NCBI GenBank assembly: GCA_937891735.1
Contig: CALAGR010000371.1
Coordinates: 1-40,293 of the forward strand
Origin: an uncultured Pseudomonadota bacterium
GTDB taxonomy: Bacteria; Myxococcota_A; UBA796; UBA9615
Direction: 5' to 3'
DNA: 40,293 nucleotides
The notes beneath the pieces are model-generated. The model saw only the letters and a list, made by a program, of their open reading frames with translations, had not been told where the DNA came from and did not search any database. Positions 16,570 through 24,370 of this stretch are shown in pieces. A program made the position numbers and the translations under genes. Within the stretch, counting starts at the first letter, position 1, and the number at the start of each line of letters is the position of its first letter.

Positions 16570-17469
16570 GTGGAACAACCCAGCACCACAGCTTCGCTGA
16601 CCGACGCCCAACTCAACCCTCCCGAGGGCGCGGTCATCGATCTGCAGCGGTTCCGGGTCGCCGCGGAGCCCGCTCCGGTGGGCAGGCTGGTCGCGTTCAT
16701 GGGCAGCAAGGGGGGCTGCGGGGTCACCCTGCTGGTGGTGAACCTCGCCGCCGAGCTGGCGTCCGGGAGCCGGGTCTGCGTGGTGGACCTCGCCGGCTCT
16801 CACGGCGACGTCGCCGCCTACCTCGATCTGCAGTGCGAGCGCGAGCTCTCTGAGCTCATCGAGTTCGAGCACATCGACGCTGGCCTGGTGGAGGCGGTCG
16901 CCACCAAGCACCGGTCCGGCGTCGCCGTCCTGCCCCAGCCGACGGATCTGGCCGAGACCGCGCTGCTCGACTCCGATGCGGTTGGCCGTGTGCTGGAGGC
17001 GTCCCGGCTCGCCTACGACATCGTCCTGGTCGACTGCGACGCGCGCCTGGACGAAGCGACGCTGACGACGGCGATGAGCGCGGACATCGTCGCGCTGGTG
17101 TTCACGCCGGACGTCCCTGCGGTGCGGGACGCGAACCGCGAGCTGCGGCTGCTCGACCGGCTGGGGGTGGACCGTGATCGTGTCCGCCTGGTGCTCAACC
17201 AGGGGTCCCGTCGCCAGCAGCTCAGCGTCGCGCAGATCCAGGATCAGCTGGGTCGCGAGGTGGCGGCGGTCGTCAGGGCCGACAGGTCGGCCTGCGCGCG
17301 CTGCCACCTGACGGGTCAGCTGCTTCGCGAGCTCCCGGGGCGGCACCTGATCGACGAGGACATCTGCCGGCTGTGGCCAGCGCTGGTCGGTGCGCCCGAG
17401 CAGGACCAGCCCAAGCGGAGGAGGCTGGCCTCGTGGCTGCACACCCTGCTGAACGTGGAGGTGACATGA
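16570..17469 (+). CDS. tadZ: TadZ/CpaE-type MinD/ParA-like protein with altered Walker A
   Basis: A 299-residue protein starting at GTG 16570, one base past the secretin stop. Residues 38-260 are a MinD/ParA-like domain: MGSKGGCGVTLLVVNLA (signature Lys47), VCVVDLAGSHGDVAAYLDL and IVLVDCDARLD. The Walker A lysine of GKT is Val52 here, so ATP hydrolysis may be lost although nucleotide binding may persist. The pseudo-receiver domain common at the N-terminus of CpaE is replaced by a 40-residue tail. TadZ proteins localise the Tad apparatus at the pole and some are known to have atypical Walker A motifs. It overlaps cpaF by four bases. Confidence 0.87.
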   Translation: MEQPSTTASLTDAQLNPPEGAVIDLQRFRVAAEPAPVGRLVAFMGSKGGCGVTLLVVNLAAELASGSRVCVVDLAGSHGDVAAYLDLQCERELSELIEFEHIDAGLVEAVATKHRSGVAVLPQPTDLAETALLDSDAVGRVLEASRLAYDIVLVDCDARLDEATLTTAMSADIVALVFTPDVPAVRDANRELRLLDRLGVDRDRVRLVLNQGSRRQQLSVAQIQDQLGREVAAVVRADRSACARCHLTGQLLRELPGRHLIDEDICRLWPALVGAPEQDQPKRRRLASWLHTLLNVEVT

Positions 17470-18806
17470 CCGCCCGTCTGATCGACCGCATGCGCGCTGA
17501 CCGCAAGGACAGCTCCGCCTCGCTGAGCCTGCGGCCTCCGGGGCTCGAACGCATCGTCCAGACCCTGCACGAGGAACTGGTCGAGTCGCTGGACCTCGAG
17601 CTCATGCGGAAGACGCCGCGCGAGGAACTGGAGCGGCGTCTGCGCAAGTCCCTGGCCGAGGCGATGCAGGATCGCGACGTGCCCCTGTCCGTGTCCGAAC
17701 GCGCGACCGCCATCGATGACGTGCTCGACGAAGTGCTCGGGCTGGGACCGCTCGAGCGGCTGCTGCGGGTGCCGGACGTGACCGACATCCTGATCAACGG
17801 CTGTCACACCGTCTACATCGAGCAGAACGGACGGCTGCGCAAGGTCGATGTGCGGTTCCGCGACGACGCCCACCTCATGCAGATCATCGATCGCATCGTG
17901 AGCGCCGTCGGCCGCCGGGTCGATGAGAGCCACCCCCTGGTCGACGCCCGGATGGCCGATGGCAGTCGCTTCAACGCGGCCATCCCACCCCTCGCCCTGG
18001 ACGGCCCGCTGGTCTCGATCCGGCGGTTCGGCGCCAACCCCATCGAGGCCGAGCAGCTCATCGAGCTGGGCTCGGTGCCGGCCGAGGTCCTGGAGATGCT
18101 CGACAGCTGCGTGAAGGCCAAGCTGAACATCATCATCAGCGGCGGCACCGGCTCCGGCAAGACCACGCTGCTCAACGTGCTGTCCAGGTTCGTGCCCGAA
18201 GACGAGCGGATCGTCACGATCGAGGACGCCGCCGAGCTCCGGCTGCAGCGGGAGCACGTCGCGCGGCTCGAGACGCGCCCCGCCAACCTCGAGGGGGAGG
18301 GCGAGGTGGTCGCGCGCGACCTGGTGCGCAACGCGCTGCGCATGCGCCCCGACCGGATCATCGTGGGGGAGATCCGCGGGGTCGAGGCGATCGACATGCT
18401 CCAGGCGATGAACACCGGTCACGAGGGATCGCTGAGCACCATCCACGCCAACAGCGGGCGGGACGCCATCGCGAGGATCGAGACGATGGTGGGGCTGGGT
18501 TTCACCAACGTCTCCAGCGCGACGATCCGGCAGCTGATCGCCCGGGCGTTGGACCTCGTGATCCAGGTTGATCGCCTGCTCGACGGCACGCGGCGCATCG
18601 TCGCGGTCTCCGAGATCTCCGGCATGGAGGGCGACGTCATCACGATGCAGGACATCTTCGTGTTCGAGCAGAGCACGATCGACTCGGACGGCCGGGTGCG
18701 CGGCAGGTTCCACGCGACGGGCACCCGCCCGCAGTTCACCAGCCGGCTGGAGGCCTTCGGCCAGCAGCTCCCGGCTCGGCTCCTGAGACTGAACGTGGAC
18801 GTGTGA
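17466..18806 (+). CDS. cpaF: Tad pilus ATPase CpaF/TadA
   Basis: A 446-residue secretion ATPase that powers Flp pilus assembly at the inner membrane. Walker A is GGTGSGKTT (226-234), the Asp box [10 protein letters not shown] (251-260), the Walker B-like strand RIIVGEIRG (297-305) and the His box [12 protein letters not shown] (317-328). The N-terminal 100 residues are the helical region typical of CpaF. ATG at 17466 overlaps the tadZ stop as ATGA; the frame is open upstream but that DNA is tadZ. All catalytic elements are intact. It is followed directly by tadB and tadC, its membrane platform. Confidence 0.96.
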   Translation: MTARLIDRMRADRKDSSASLSLRPPGLERIVQTLHEELVESLDLELMRKTPREELERRLRKSLAEAMQDRDVPLSVSERATAIDDVLDEVLGLGPLERLLRVPDVTDILINGCHTVYIEQNGRLRKVDVRFRDDAHLMQIIDRIVSAVGRRVDESHPLVDARMADGSRFNAAIPPLALDGPLVSIRRFGANPIEAEQLIELGSVPAEVLEMLDSCVKAKLNIIISGGTGSGKTTLLNVLSRFVPEDERIVTIEDAAELRLQREHVARLETRPANLEGEGEVVARDLVRNALRMRPDRIIVGEIRGVEAIDMLQAMNTGHEGSLSTIHANSGRDAIARIETMVGLGFTNVSSATIRQLIARALDLVIQVDRLLDGTRRIVAVSEISGMEGDVITMQDIFVFEQSTIDSDGRVRGRFHATGTRPQFTSRLEAFGQQLPARLLRLNVDV

Positions 18807-18814
18807 GGTGCACC

Positions 18815-19756
18815 ATGAGCGGACTGTCCCTGTTTCTTGTCGTCGCTGTCGTCTTCGTCGCTGCCTTGGGGGCGGCGGGCACCCTGTATGGCGCGTTCCT
18901 GGCGCGCGCCGAGGCGAAGCACGAGCTGCTCGCCCAGCGACTCGGCACCCTCGGAGTGGCAGGTGAGAGCATCTTCAAGACCGACCGCCACGACCCCCTG
19001 GCGGACGTGCTGGGGCCCATCGGAGTCAGGCTCGAGCAGCTGCTGCTCCAGGCTGGATCATCCGAGGCTGTGCGTTGGCTGCTGGTGCGCATGGTGCTCA
19101 TCGCCGTGGTCGCCAGCGCTCTGGGGTTCGTGGCCCTGGGGCCGCCCGGGCTGGTCTTCATGATGCTCGGGGCCTTCCCCGTGCTGGTGTTGCGATCCCG
19201 CGCCCGCCAGCGCAGCCGCGAGCTGTCCCAGCAGCTGCCCGAAGCGCTCGACCTCGCGGCGCGCACGCTGCGGGCCGGTCACGCGTTGTCCGACGCCCTG
19301 CGCGCGTGCGCCACCGAGATGCCCGCGCCCATCGCAGAGGAACTGGGTCGCGTCTACGAGGAGCACAACCTCGGCCGGGACCTGCGCGATGCGCTGATGC
19401 ACCTGGCGGCTCGCAACGCGTCCAACTTCGACATCAGGCTGGTGGTCAGCTGCCTGCTCCTCCAGCGCAAGACGGGTGGCAACCTCGTCGAGCTCCTGGA
19501 CAACATCGCGGCCACCGTGCGCGCCCGGTTCGTGTTCGACGCCAAGGTGCACGCGCTCACGGCCGAGGCCCGCCTGTCTGCGACTGTGCTGGCGGTGCTG
19601 CCCTTCGTGGTCGCCTTCGCGATCTTCCTGCTGCGCCCCGACTATCTGCTGCCGCTGTTCAACCAGGGGGTCGGCATCTGGCTGTTCTCGGTCGCGAGCC
19701 TCGCCCTCGCGATGGGGCTGATCCTGCTGCGCAACCTCGCGCAAGTGGAGGTGTGA
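18815..19756 (+). CDS. tadB: Tad inner-membrane platform protein TadB
   Basis: A 313-residue type II/IV secretion F-domain protein. Membrane segments are predicted at about 4-25, 88-125, 252-273 and 285-307. The cytoplasmic GspF/TadB domain lies at about 145-250 (LSQQLPEALDLAARTLRAGH, LLLQRKTGGNLVELLDNIAA). ATG at 18815, preceded by GAGGTG, is preferred; a GTG at 18803 overlapping the cpaF stop as GTGA is the alternative and would add four residues. Together with TadC it forms the platform on which CpaF acts. Confidence 0.92.
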   Translation: MSGLSLFLVVAVVFVAALGAAGTLYGAFLARAEAKHELLAQRLGTLGVAGESIFKTDRHDPLADVLGPIGVRLEQLLLQAGSSEAVRWLLVRMVLIAVVASALGFVALGPPGLVFMMLGAFPVLVLRSRARQRSRELSQQLPEALDLAARTLRAGHALSDALRACATEMPAPIAEELGRVYEEHNLGRDLRDALMHLAARNASNFDIRLVVSCLLLQRKTGGNLVELLDNIAATVRARFVFDAKVHALTAEARLSATVLAVLPFVVAFAIFLLRPDYLLPLFNQGVGIWLFSVASLALAMGLILLRNLAQVEV

Positions 19757-19757
19757 G

Positions 19758-20669
19758 ATGCTCCCGCTGCCCGCGTACGTGATCCCGCTCGCCGCGTTTG
19801 TCGCCACGCTGGCCGTCGCGCTCGCCCTGCGTGCGGTGCTCGCGCAACGAGGCGCAACGGAGCCGACGGCGCCCGGCGAGGAGCTCTTCGTGCCCGGGGT
19901 CAGGTCCGGGGGGCTGGTGGCCGCGGTCGGCTCCCTCGCCCAGCCGCGGTCCGAGGAGGGCCTCGGTGTCCTGCGTCGACGCCTCACCCAGGCGGGCTAC
20001 GAGGGCAAGCGGGCGTTCGAGGTCTACAGCGTCCTGCGCGCCGCGCTGGCGCTCGGACTGCCTGCCCTCACCTGGCTGGCGCTGCGGCCGTCCACCTTGC
20101 TGGTCAGCGTCGCGCTGGCGCTGGCGACGGCGGCCGTCGGCTACTACGGACCCTCCCTGTACGTCGAGAACCGCAGACTGCGTCGCCGCGCGGAGCTGCT
20201 CAAGCCCTTCCCCAACGCCCTGGACCTGCTGGTCAGCAGCGTCGAGGCGGGGCTCGGGCTGGACGCCGCCCTCAACTGTGTGGCGGCAGACCTGGAGCCG
20301 GCGGCGCCGCTGCTGGCCCGGGCCCTGCAGCAGGCCAACCAGGAGATCGCGGCCGGCGTCCCGCGGCTCGAGGCGCTCAGACGCCTCGACCACCGCACCG
20401 GCCTCACCGAGATGACGTCGCTGGTCAACGTGCTCATCCAGGCCGAGCGCTACGGCACGGGGGTGGGGCGGGCGCTGCGGGCCCACGCCGACCTCACCCG
20501 TCACAAGCGCATGCTCGCGGCCGAGGCGCGCGCGGCGCGCGTGGCTCCCAAGCTGACGATCGTGACGGTGCTGCTCATCATGCCGGCGCTCTTCGCGGTG
20601 GTGCTGGGTCCGACGATCGTCAACGTGGTCACCTATGCCATCCCGCTGCTGAGGGACGGTGGGCCATGA
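19758..20669 (+). CDS. tadC: Tad inner-membrane platform protein TadC
   Basis: A 303-residue F-domain protein paralogous to TadB. Membrane segments are at about 7-28, 90-130 and 265-295. The cytoplasmic domain at about 150-260 has PNALDLLVSSVEAGLGLDAA and the closing SLVNVLIQAERYGTGVGRAL motif of TadC. ATG at 19758 follows the tadB stop by one base. The stop overlaps the next gene's ATG (ATGA), consistent with translational coupling in the operon. Length and layout are normal. Confidence 0.92.
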   Translation: MLPLPAYVIPLAAFVATLAVALALRAVLAQRGATEPTAPGEELFVPGVRSGGLVAAVGSLAQPRSEEGLGVLRRRLTQAGYEGKRAFEVYSVLRAALALGLPALTWLALRPSTLLVSVALALATAAVGYYGPSLYVENRRLRRRAELLKPFPNALDLLVSSVEAGLGLDAALNCVAADLEPAAPLLARALQQANQEIAAGVPRLEALRRLDHRTGLTEMTSLVNVLIQAERYGTGVGRALRAHADLTRHKRMLAAEARAARVAPKLTIVTVLLIMPALFAVVLGPTIVNVVTYAIPLLRDGGP

Positions 20670-21340
20670 GGGCCGCCCTCGCCGCAGTCGCCCTCCTCAC
20701 GGCGTGTGCCCATGACCCGGCGGTGCCGCTCCAGTCCCCGATGGCGTGGACGTCCCCAGCCGACGACCTGGCGGTCCGAGTGGACCTCGCGAGGGCCATG
20801 GTGGATTCGGACCGGCCGGAGGCTGCCTTGGACATCGTGCGCAAGGCCCGCGCCGACGGCCTGGCCGGGCCCGATCTCAGCGTGGTCCAGGCTCGCGCGC
20901 TGATCGCCAGGGGGCTCGCTGGCGAGGCCGAGACCCTGCTCGAGGAGGTCGTGCGTCGCGACCCGCGCAACGCGGGGGCCCACGCAGCGCTGGGCGGGCT
21001 CCACCTCGATCAAGGTCATCTCGATCTCGCCGTGGCTGACCTCGAGCGCGCCGCGCGCCTGGCTCCGGATGAAGCGCGCATGCACAACAACCTGGGCTTC
21101 GCCCTGCTGGCCGCCGGCAGGTACGCCGAAGCCGAGCCGGCCCTCCGCAGAGCGCTCCGGCTCGACCCGTCAAACGCCCGAGCGCGGAACAACCTGGGCT
21201 TCACCCTCGCCGCCCTCTGCCGGACCGAAGAGGCCCGGGAGACGTTCCGCGCCGTCGTGGGTGACGAGGGCGCGGAGCGCAACCTGCGCATCGCGGCCCA
21301 CTCTTGTCCGTCAACCATCCAGCCCTTGGAGACACCATGA
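20666..21340 (+). CDS. tadD: TadD-like TPR lipoprotein
   Basis: A 224-residue lipoprotein with a short signal peptide and lipobox Cys15 (LTAC). At least four TPR units follow from about residue 30, the clearest being NAGAHAALGGLHLDQGHLDL, DEARMHNNLGFALLAAGRYA and NARARNNLGFTLAALCRTEE. TadD acts as a pilotin-like protein for the Tad secretin, and the position after tadC supports that. It overlaps tadC and the following small lipoprotein gene by four bases each. Confidence 0.82.
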   Translation: MRAALAAVALLTACAHDPAVPLQSPMAWTSPADDLAVRVDLARAMVDSDRPEAALDIVRKARADGLAGPDLSVVQARALIARGLAGEAETLLEEVVRRDPRNAGAHAALGGLHLDQGHLDLAVADLERAARLAPDEARMHNNLGFALLAAGRYAEAEPALRRALRLDPSNARARNNLGFTLAALCRTEEARETFRAVVGDEGAERNLRIAAHSCPSTIQPLETP

Positions 21341-21600
21341 GAACCCTCACCACCATCCTGCTCGGGACCGGCAGCCTGCTGCTCGCCGCCTGCGTGTCCC
21401 CGGCGCACCTCCAGCCGGACTTCGGCTACTGCTACCAGGCCGCGTTCATCGCCCAGGCAGACCTCGACCGGCCCACTGCGACTGACCTCGACTACGCCCT
21501 GTCCGGCGTCGAGGCCCTCGCGATCCAGGAGCAGGCCGCCGAGAAGACGACCGACGAGGCCACCGCCGTCCCGATGCTGATCGGCGTCGCGCCCCGGTAG
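21337..21600 (+). CDS. Small Tad-linked lipoprotein
   Basis: An 87-residue lipoprotein: MRTLTTILLGTGSLLLAACV has a standard signal peptide with lipobox Cys19 (LAAC). The mature part is about 68 residues, with a YCYQ segment near its start and a helical acidic region. No family recognised. ATG at 21337 overlaps the tadD stop (ATGA), so it is the last gene of the tad operon and probably a minor envelope component of the pilus machine. Confidence 0.7.
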   Translation: MRTLTTILLGTGSLLLAACVSPAHLQPDFGYCYQAAFIAQADLDRPTATDLDYALSGVEALAIQEQAAEKTTDEATAVPMLIGVAPR

Positions 21601-21621
21601 CCCCGCACCGGATCCAAGCCT

Positions 21622-21652
21622 GACCGCCCGGCCTCATCGAGGTCGGGCGGTC
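21622..21652 (+). terminator. Intrinsic terminator-like hairpin between convergent tad operons
   Basis: A 14-bp stem (one G-U), GACCGCCCG and inner CCTC paired with GAGG and CGGGCGGTC around a 3-base loop, lies 21 bases after the last tad stop. No long T-tract follows on either strand. The symmetric stem could serve both convergent operons. Confidence 0.65.
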
Positions 21653-21658
21653 AAGCTT

Positions 21659-21701
21659 GGTTCTCAGTGGGTTCTCAGGCTGGTTCTCAGTGGGTTCTCA
21701 G
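21659..21701 (+). repeat. Four copies of GGTTCTCAG in two 23-bp tandem units
   Basis: The 9-mer GGTTCTCAG starts at 21659, 21670, 21682 and 21693 (steps of 11, 12 and 11). The pattern is two nearly identical 23-bp units directly after the terminator hairpin and before the stop of the convergent TadE-like gene. Non-coding on both strands as far as I can see. Confidence 0.85.
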
Positions 21702-21721
21702 GTGGGCCCTGAGGTGGGCAG

Positions 21722-22141
21722 TCAGGGGTCGCGGAGCTCGAGGGCCATCGTCAGCTCGACGTTCATGTCGCTCGGCACCGGGACCAGGCCCGTGAACGGC
21801 ACGAACGGAGCGGACACCGACACGGTCAGCGACGGCATGCCGGCCACCGTCCCCAGGGTCGCCGTGACGACGCAGTCGCCGCCACAGGCGATGCCGGCGT
21901 CCTGAAGAGCGGCGCGAGCCCGCTGCTCGGCCACGGCGTCGGGCGTCGGCGCCACGTCCCCGGCGTAGGTGACGCCGAGGCGCGCGGCGTCTCGGGTCGC
22001 CACCACGACCCGCGATGCCCGGCTGAAGTACCAGCCGTAGTCGATGACCGCCGTGGCCAGGGCCAGGATCAGCGGCAACACCAGGGCGAACTCGATGGCG
22101 ACGCTGCCGCGCCGACCGCGGTTGGTAGAGATCGTCTTCAT
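21722..22141 (-). CDS. TadE-family pseudopilin (TadE/TadF-like, second)
   Basis: A 139-residue protein whose N-terminus, RRGSVAIEFALVLPLILALA, is the TadE-like prepilin motif: Gly12, then Glu at the fifth mature residue followed by a hydrophobic helix (about 17-40). The rest is a small Cys-containing periplasmic domain (ACGGDC). ATG at 22141 overlaps the stop of the upstream TadE gene by four bases, so both are translated together. It is probably a minor pseudopilin processed by TadV. It is convergent with the main tad operon. Confidence 0.86.
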   Translation of the reverse strand: MKTISTNRGRRGSVAIEFALVLPLILALATAVIDYGWYFSRASRVVVATRDAARLGVTYAGDVAPTPDAVAEQRARAALQDAGIACGGDCVVTATLGTVAGMPSLTVSVSAPFVPFTGLVPVPSDMNVELTMALELRDP

Positions 22142-22557
22142 CGCTGGTACTCCAACCACGTGGATGCTGTCGTGGTGAGCTGCCCCGGGGTTGGGAGCAG
22201 GCCGATGATCGGTCCGTAGTCGCGGGTGATGTCGCACGTGAGCGCCTGATCTGGCCGGTCGCCCTCGATGGCCACGGTGACTTCGCAGGTCGTCTGAGCG
22301 CACGACAGCCCGAGCTCGGCGAGGCGCGCATCGATGACGGACTGGGCCGTGTCGATCGACCCGTCCGACCCTGAGCCAACCCAGGGCAACACGACCGCTC
22401 CTTGCCGGCAGCCGTCGCGGGCTGCGGTGCCGAGCGAAGCCTGCGACAGCATCAACCAGCCGTACTCCAGGATCGCGAAGACCAGCAGCAGGTACACCGG
22501 CAGAAGCAGCGCGAACTCGACCATGGCGGCACCACGATCAGCTCTTTGATGGCGCAT
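22138..22557 (-). CDS. TadE-family pseudopilin (first)
   Basis: A 139-residue TadE-like protein. RGAAMVEFALLLPVYLLLVF contains the cleavage Gly9 and the conserved VEFAL segment, with a hydrophobic helix at about 12-33. The periplasmic part carries a Cys pair (CAQTTC) and a further Cys. GGAG lies about 8 bases before the ATG. The two TadE-like genes form a minus-strand unit downstream of the histidine kinase gene, from which a 142-base gap (22558-22699) separates them. Confidence 0.86.
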   Translation of the reverse strand: MRHQRADRGAAMVEFALLLPVYLLLVFAILEYGWLMLSQASLGTAARDGCRQGAVVLPWVGSGSDGSIDTAQSVIDARLAELGLSCAQTTCEVTVAIEGDRPDQALTCDITRDYGPIIGLLPTPGQLTTTASTWLEYQR

Positions 22558-22580
22558 GGAACATCTCCGACATCCATGCC

Positions 22581-22598
22581 TTGCAAGAAGCAGACCCT
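22581..22598 (-). promoter_or_regulatory. Weak candidate sigma-54 promoter for the tadE pair
   Basis: On the minus strand, GGG-TCTGCTTCTTGCA has the invariant GG and GC separated by 10 bases and a good TTGCA -12 box, but the -24 box beyond GG is poor. The predicted start near 22571 would leave a leader of about 14 bases containing the GGAG ribosome site. It would parallel the stronger site before flp. Confidence 0.3.
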
Positions 22599-22699
22599 CA
22601 TGCGATCAGCTCAGCCCGACGGCGCGGCCGACTCGGGGCGATCCCCGGCGGCGAGCCATTTCGCACGCGCAGGCGGGGGAGGAGCCACACCCCGCAGGG

Positions 22700-23800
22700 T
22701 CAGGCGGCCTGCTCAGGAGACAGGGTGAAGTAGAAGGTCGATCCCAGTCCTGGTTCGGACTCGATCCAGATCTGCCCTCCGTGCAACCCCACGACCTTCT
22801 CGCAGTGGGCCAGACCGAGCCCGGACCCTTCGTACTCGGCCTGCGTGTGGAGCCTGGAGAAGAGGTCGAAGACGGTCCTGTGCTGCTCCGCGGGGATACC
22901 GACGCCATTGTCACGGATGGCGAAGCGCCAGATCCCGTCGACCTGCTCAGCCTCGACGAAGACCCTCGGGGCGACGCCGGCGCGGGCGAACTTGAGTCCG
23001 TTCTGGACCAGATTCTGGAAGAGGACGCGGAGCTCGTCGGGCAGCGCCGGGATCACGGGGAGCAGCCCGACCTCGATGGCCCCGCCGCTCTGTTCGAGCG
23101 CCTCTGCGAGGTCCAGGCGGATCTCCGCCATCAGGGCCGCGGTGTCCACCTCGGTCTTCTCGGAGGAACTGCCCAGGCGGCCATGTTCCAGGATCCCGGC
23201 GACCAGTCCCTGGAGTCGCTGTCCCGCCGCCTCGATCCGGGTGAGCTGCCCCCGTCCGGCGTCGCCGAGGAGGTCGCCGTGGGTCCGGAGCAGGAGGCCC
23301 GCGAACTGCCGAATGGTCCGAAGCGGCGCCTGGAGGTCGTGGGACACCAGGTAGTTGAGCTGCACCAGCTCGCGGTTGCGGGCGGCGAGCTCCGCGGTCC
23401 GCTGCGCGACCAGCGCCTCCAGCTCGTCCTTGTGTCGATCGAGGATCAGCCGCTGCATGGTCTTCTCGGTGACGTCGTTCGAGAAGATGAGGATGCCTTC
23501 GGGGACCGGGTGAACCTGCAGCTCGAAGTACCTGCGGGAGCCATCGGGGAACGTGAAGTCGTTGGTGGTGCGGGTCTCCTGCCGCGTCTCGAGGCACTCC
23601 CTGAGCGCCGCGAACAGCTCCGTTTCCTCGACGCCCGGGTACATCTCCGGAAAGCGCTGGCCGAGCAGCTGCTCTCGCGTGAAGCCGCTCTGCGACACGA
23701 CGCCGTCGTTCAGGTACAGGTAGCGCCAGTCGTGGTCCATCACCTGTGCACCGAAGCCGACCGAATCGAAGACGCTGTAGTCCCGGGGTGCTCCCATCAT
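22700..23800 (-). CDS. PAS-domain sensor histidine kinase
   Basis: A 366-residue soluble histidine kinase with no membrane segment. Residues 8-112 form a PAS domain (MDHDWRYLYLNDGVVSQSGF and a PAC-like FPDGSRRYFELQVHPVPEG). A coiled-coil linker spans about 115-148 (HKDELEALVAQRTAELAARN). The H box VSHDLQAPLRTI places the phosphoacceptor at His154. The HATPase domain has the N-box region LFQNLVQNGLKFA, the G1 box DNGVGIP and the G2 box EGSGLGLA. GAGGG lies before the tandem ATGs. It is divergent from a single-domain response regulator 126 bases away, its likely partner. The signal is unknown. Confidence 0.92.
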   Translation of the reverse strand: MMGAPRDYSVFDSVGFGAQVMDHDWRYLYLNDGVVSQSGFTREQLLGQRFPEMYPGVEETELFAALRECLETRQETRTTNDFTFPDGSRRYFELQVHPVPEGILIFSNDVTEKTMQRLILDRHKDELEALVAQRTAELAARNRELVQLNYLVSHDLQAPLRTIRQFAGLLLRTHGDLLGDAGRGQLTRIEAAGQRLQGLVAGILEHGRLGSSSEKTEVDTAALMAEIRLDLAEALEQSGGAIEVGLLPVIPALPDELRVLFQNLVQNGLKFARAGVAPRVFVEAEQVDGIWRFAIRDNGVGIPAEQHRTVFDLFSRLHTQAEYEGSGLGLAHCEKVVGLHGGQIWIESEPGLGSTFYFTLSPEQAA

Positions 23801-23926
23801 TCCCTCTTCCGACTTCAGTAGACCACAAGGCCCTGGCGGGGTCGTGGTGACGCTCCGGAGTCCCCCGACGGGCCTCGCTCAAGCTAGCGTGAGACCGGTG
23901 GCGACGGTTCTCCAGGAGGCTCGCAG

Positions 23927-24331
23927 ATGACCGATGGAGGCGCCCGCGTCCTGGTGGTGGACGACGATGCCGACACCCTCTTCCTGGTCGGCGAGATGCT
24001 GCGGCTCCGGGACTGCGACTGCGTCCTGGAGCTCGTGTCCGGCGGCGCAGAGGCGGCGGAGCGCCTGACGGTGCTCCCGGCTCCGGCGGTGGTGCTCCTC
24101 GACGTCAACCTGGCCGATGGGAACGGCCTGGACCTGCTGAGGCTCCTCAGGACGGACGCGTCGTTGGAGGGGATCCCGGTGGTGATGTGGTCCGGAGAGG
24201 AGGACCCGCGAGTCCGCGAGGAGGCGGAGGCGCTCGGCGTGACCTGGTTCACGACGAAGCCCCGCGGCCTGGACGGACTGGACCGGTTCCTGGATCGGTT
24301 CCTCGCGCTGCTGCCTCCAGCCCGGGGGTAG
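23927..24331 (+). CDS. Single-domain response regulator (CheY-like receiver)
   Basis: A 134-residue receiver domain with acidic pocket Asp12-Asp14, phosphorylation site Asp59 (VLLDVNL), Ser89 (MWSG) and Lys111 (TTKP). There is no output domain, so it acts by protein contact or passes phosphate on. GGAGG precedes the ATG. It is divergent from the PAS histidine kinase and followed after 39 bases by the glycan operon on the same strand, so it may be the first gene of that transcript. The 126-base divergent spacer (23801-23926) must hold both promoters; no clear motif was seen there. Confidence 0.9.
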   Translation: MTDGGARVLVVDDDADTLFLVGEMLRLRDCDCVLELVSGGAEAAERLTVLPAPAVVLLDVNLADGNGLDLLRLLRTDASLEGIPVVMWSGEEDPRVREEAEALGVTWFTTKPRGLDGLDRFLDRFLALLPPARG

Positions 24332-24370
24332 GCGGCGTGCCACACCGACCGCCGCGGGCAGGGAGGCGTC

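Noticed and set aside
13524-16727. A 1,067-codon open frame on the minus strand across the tad genes
   Set aside because: It is antisense to the TadG-like, tadV, cpaB and secretin genes, which are all well supported; its translation has no recognisable domain.
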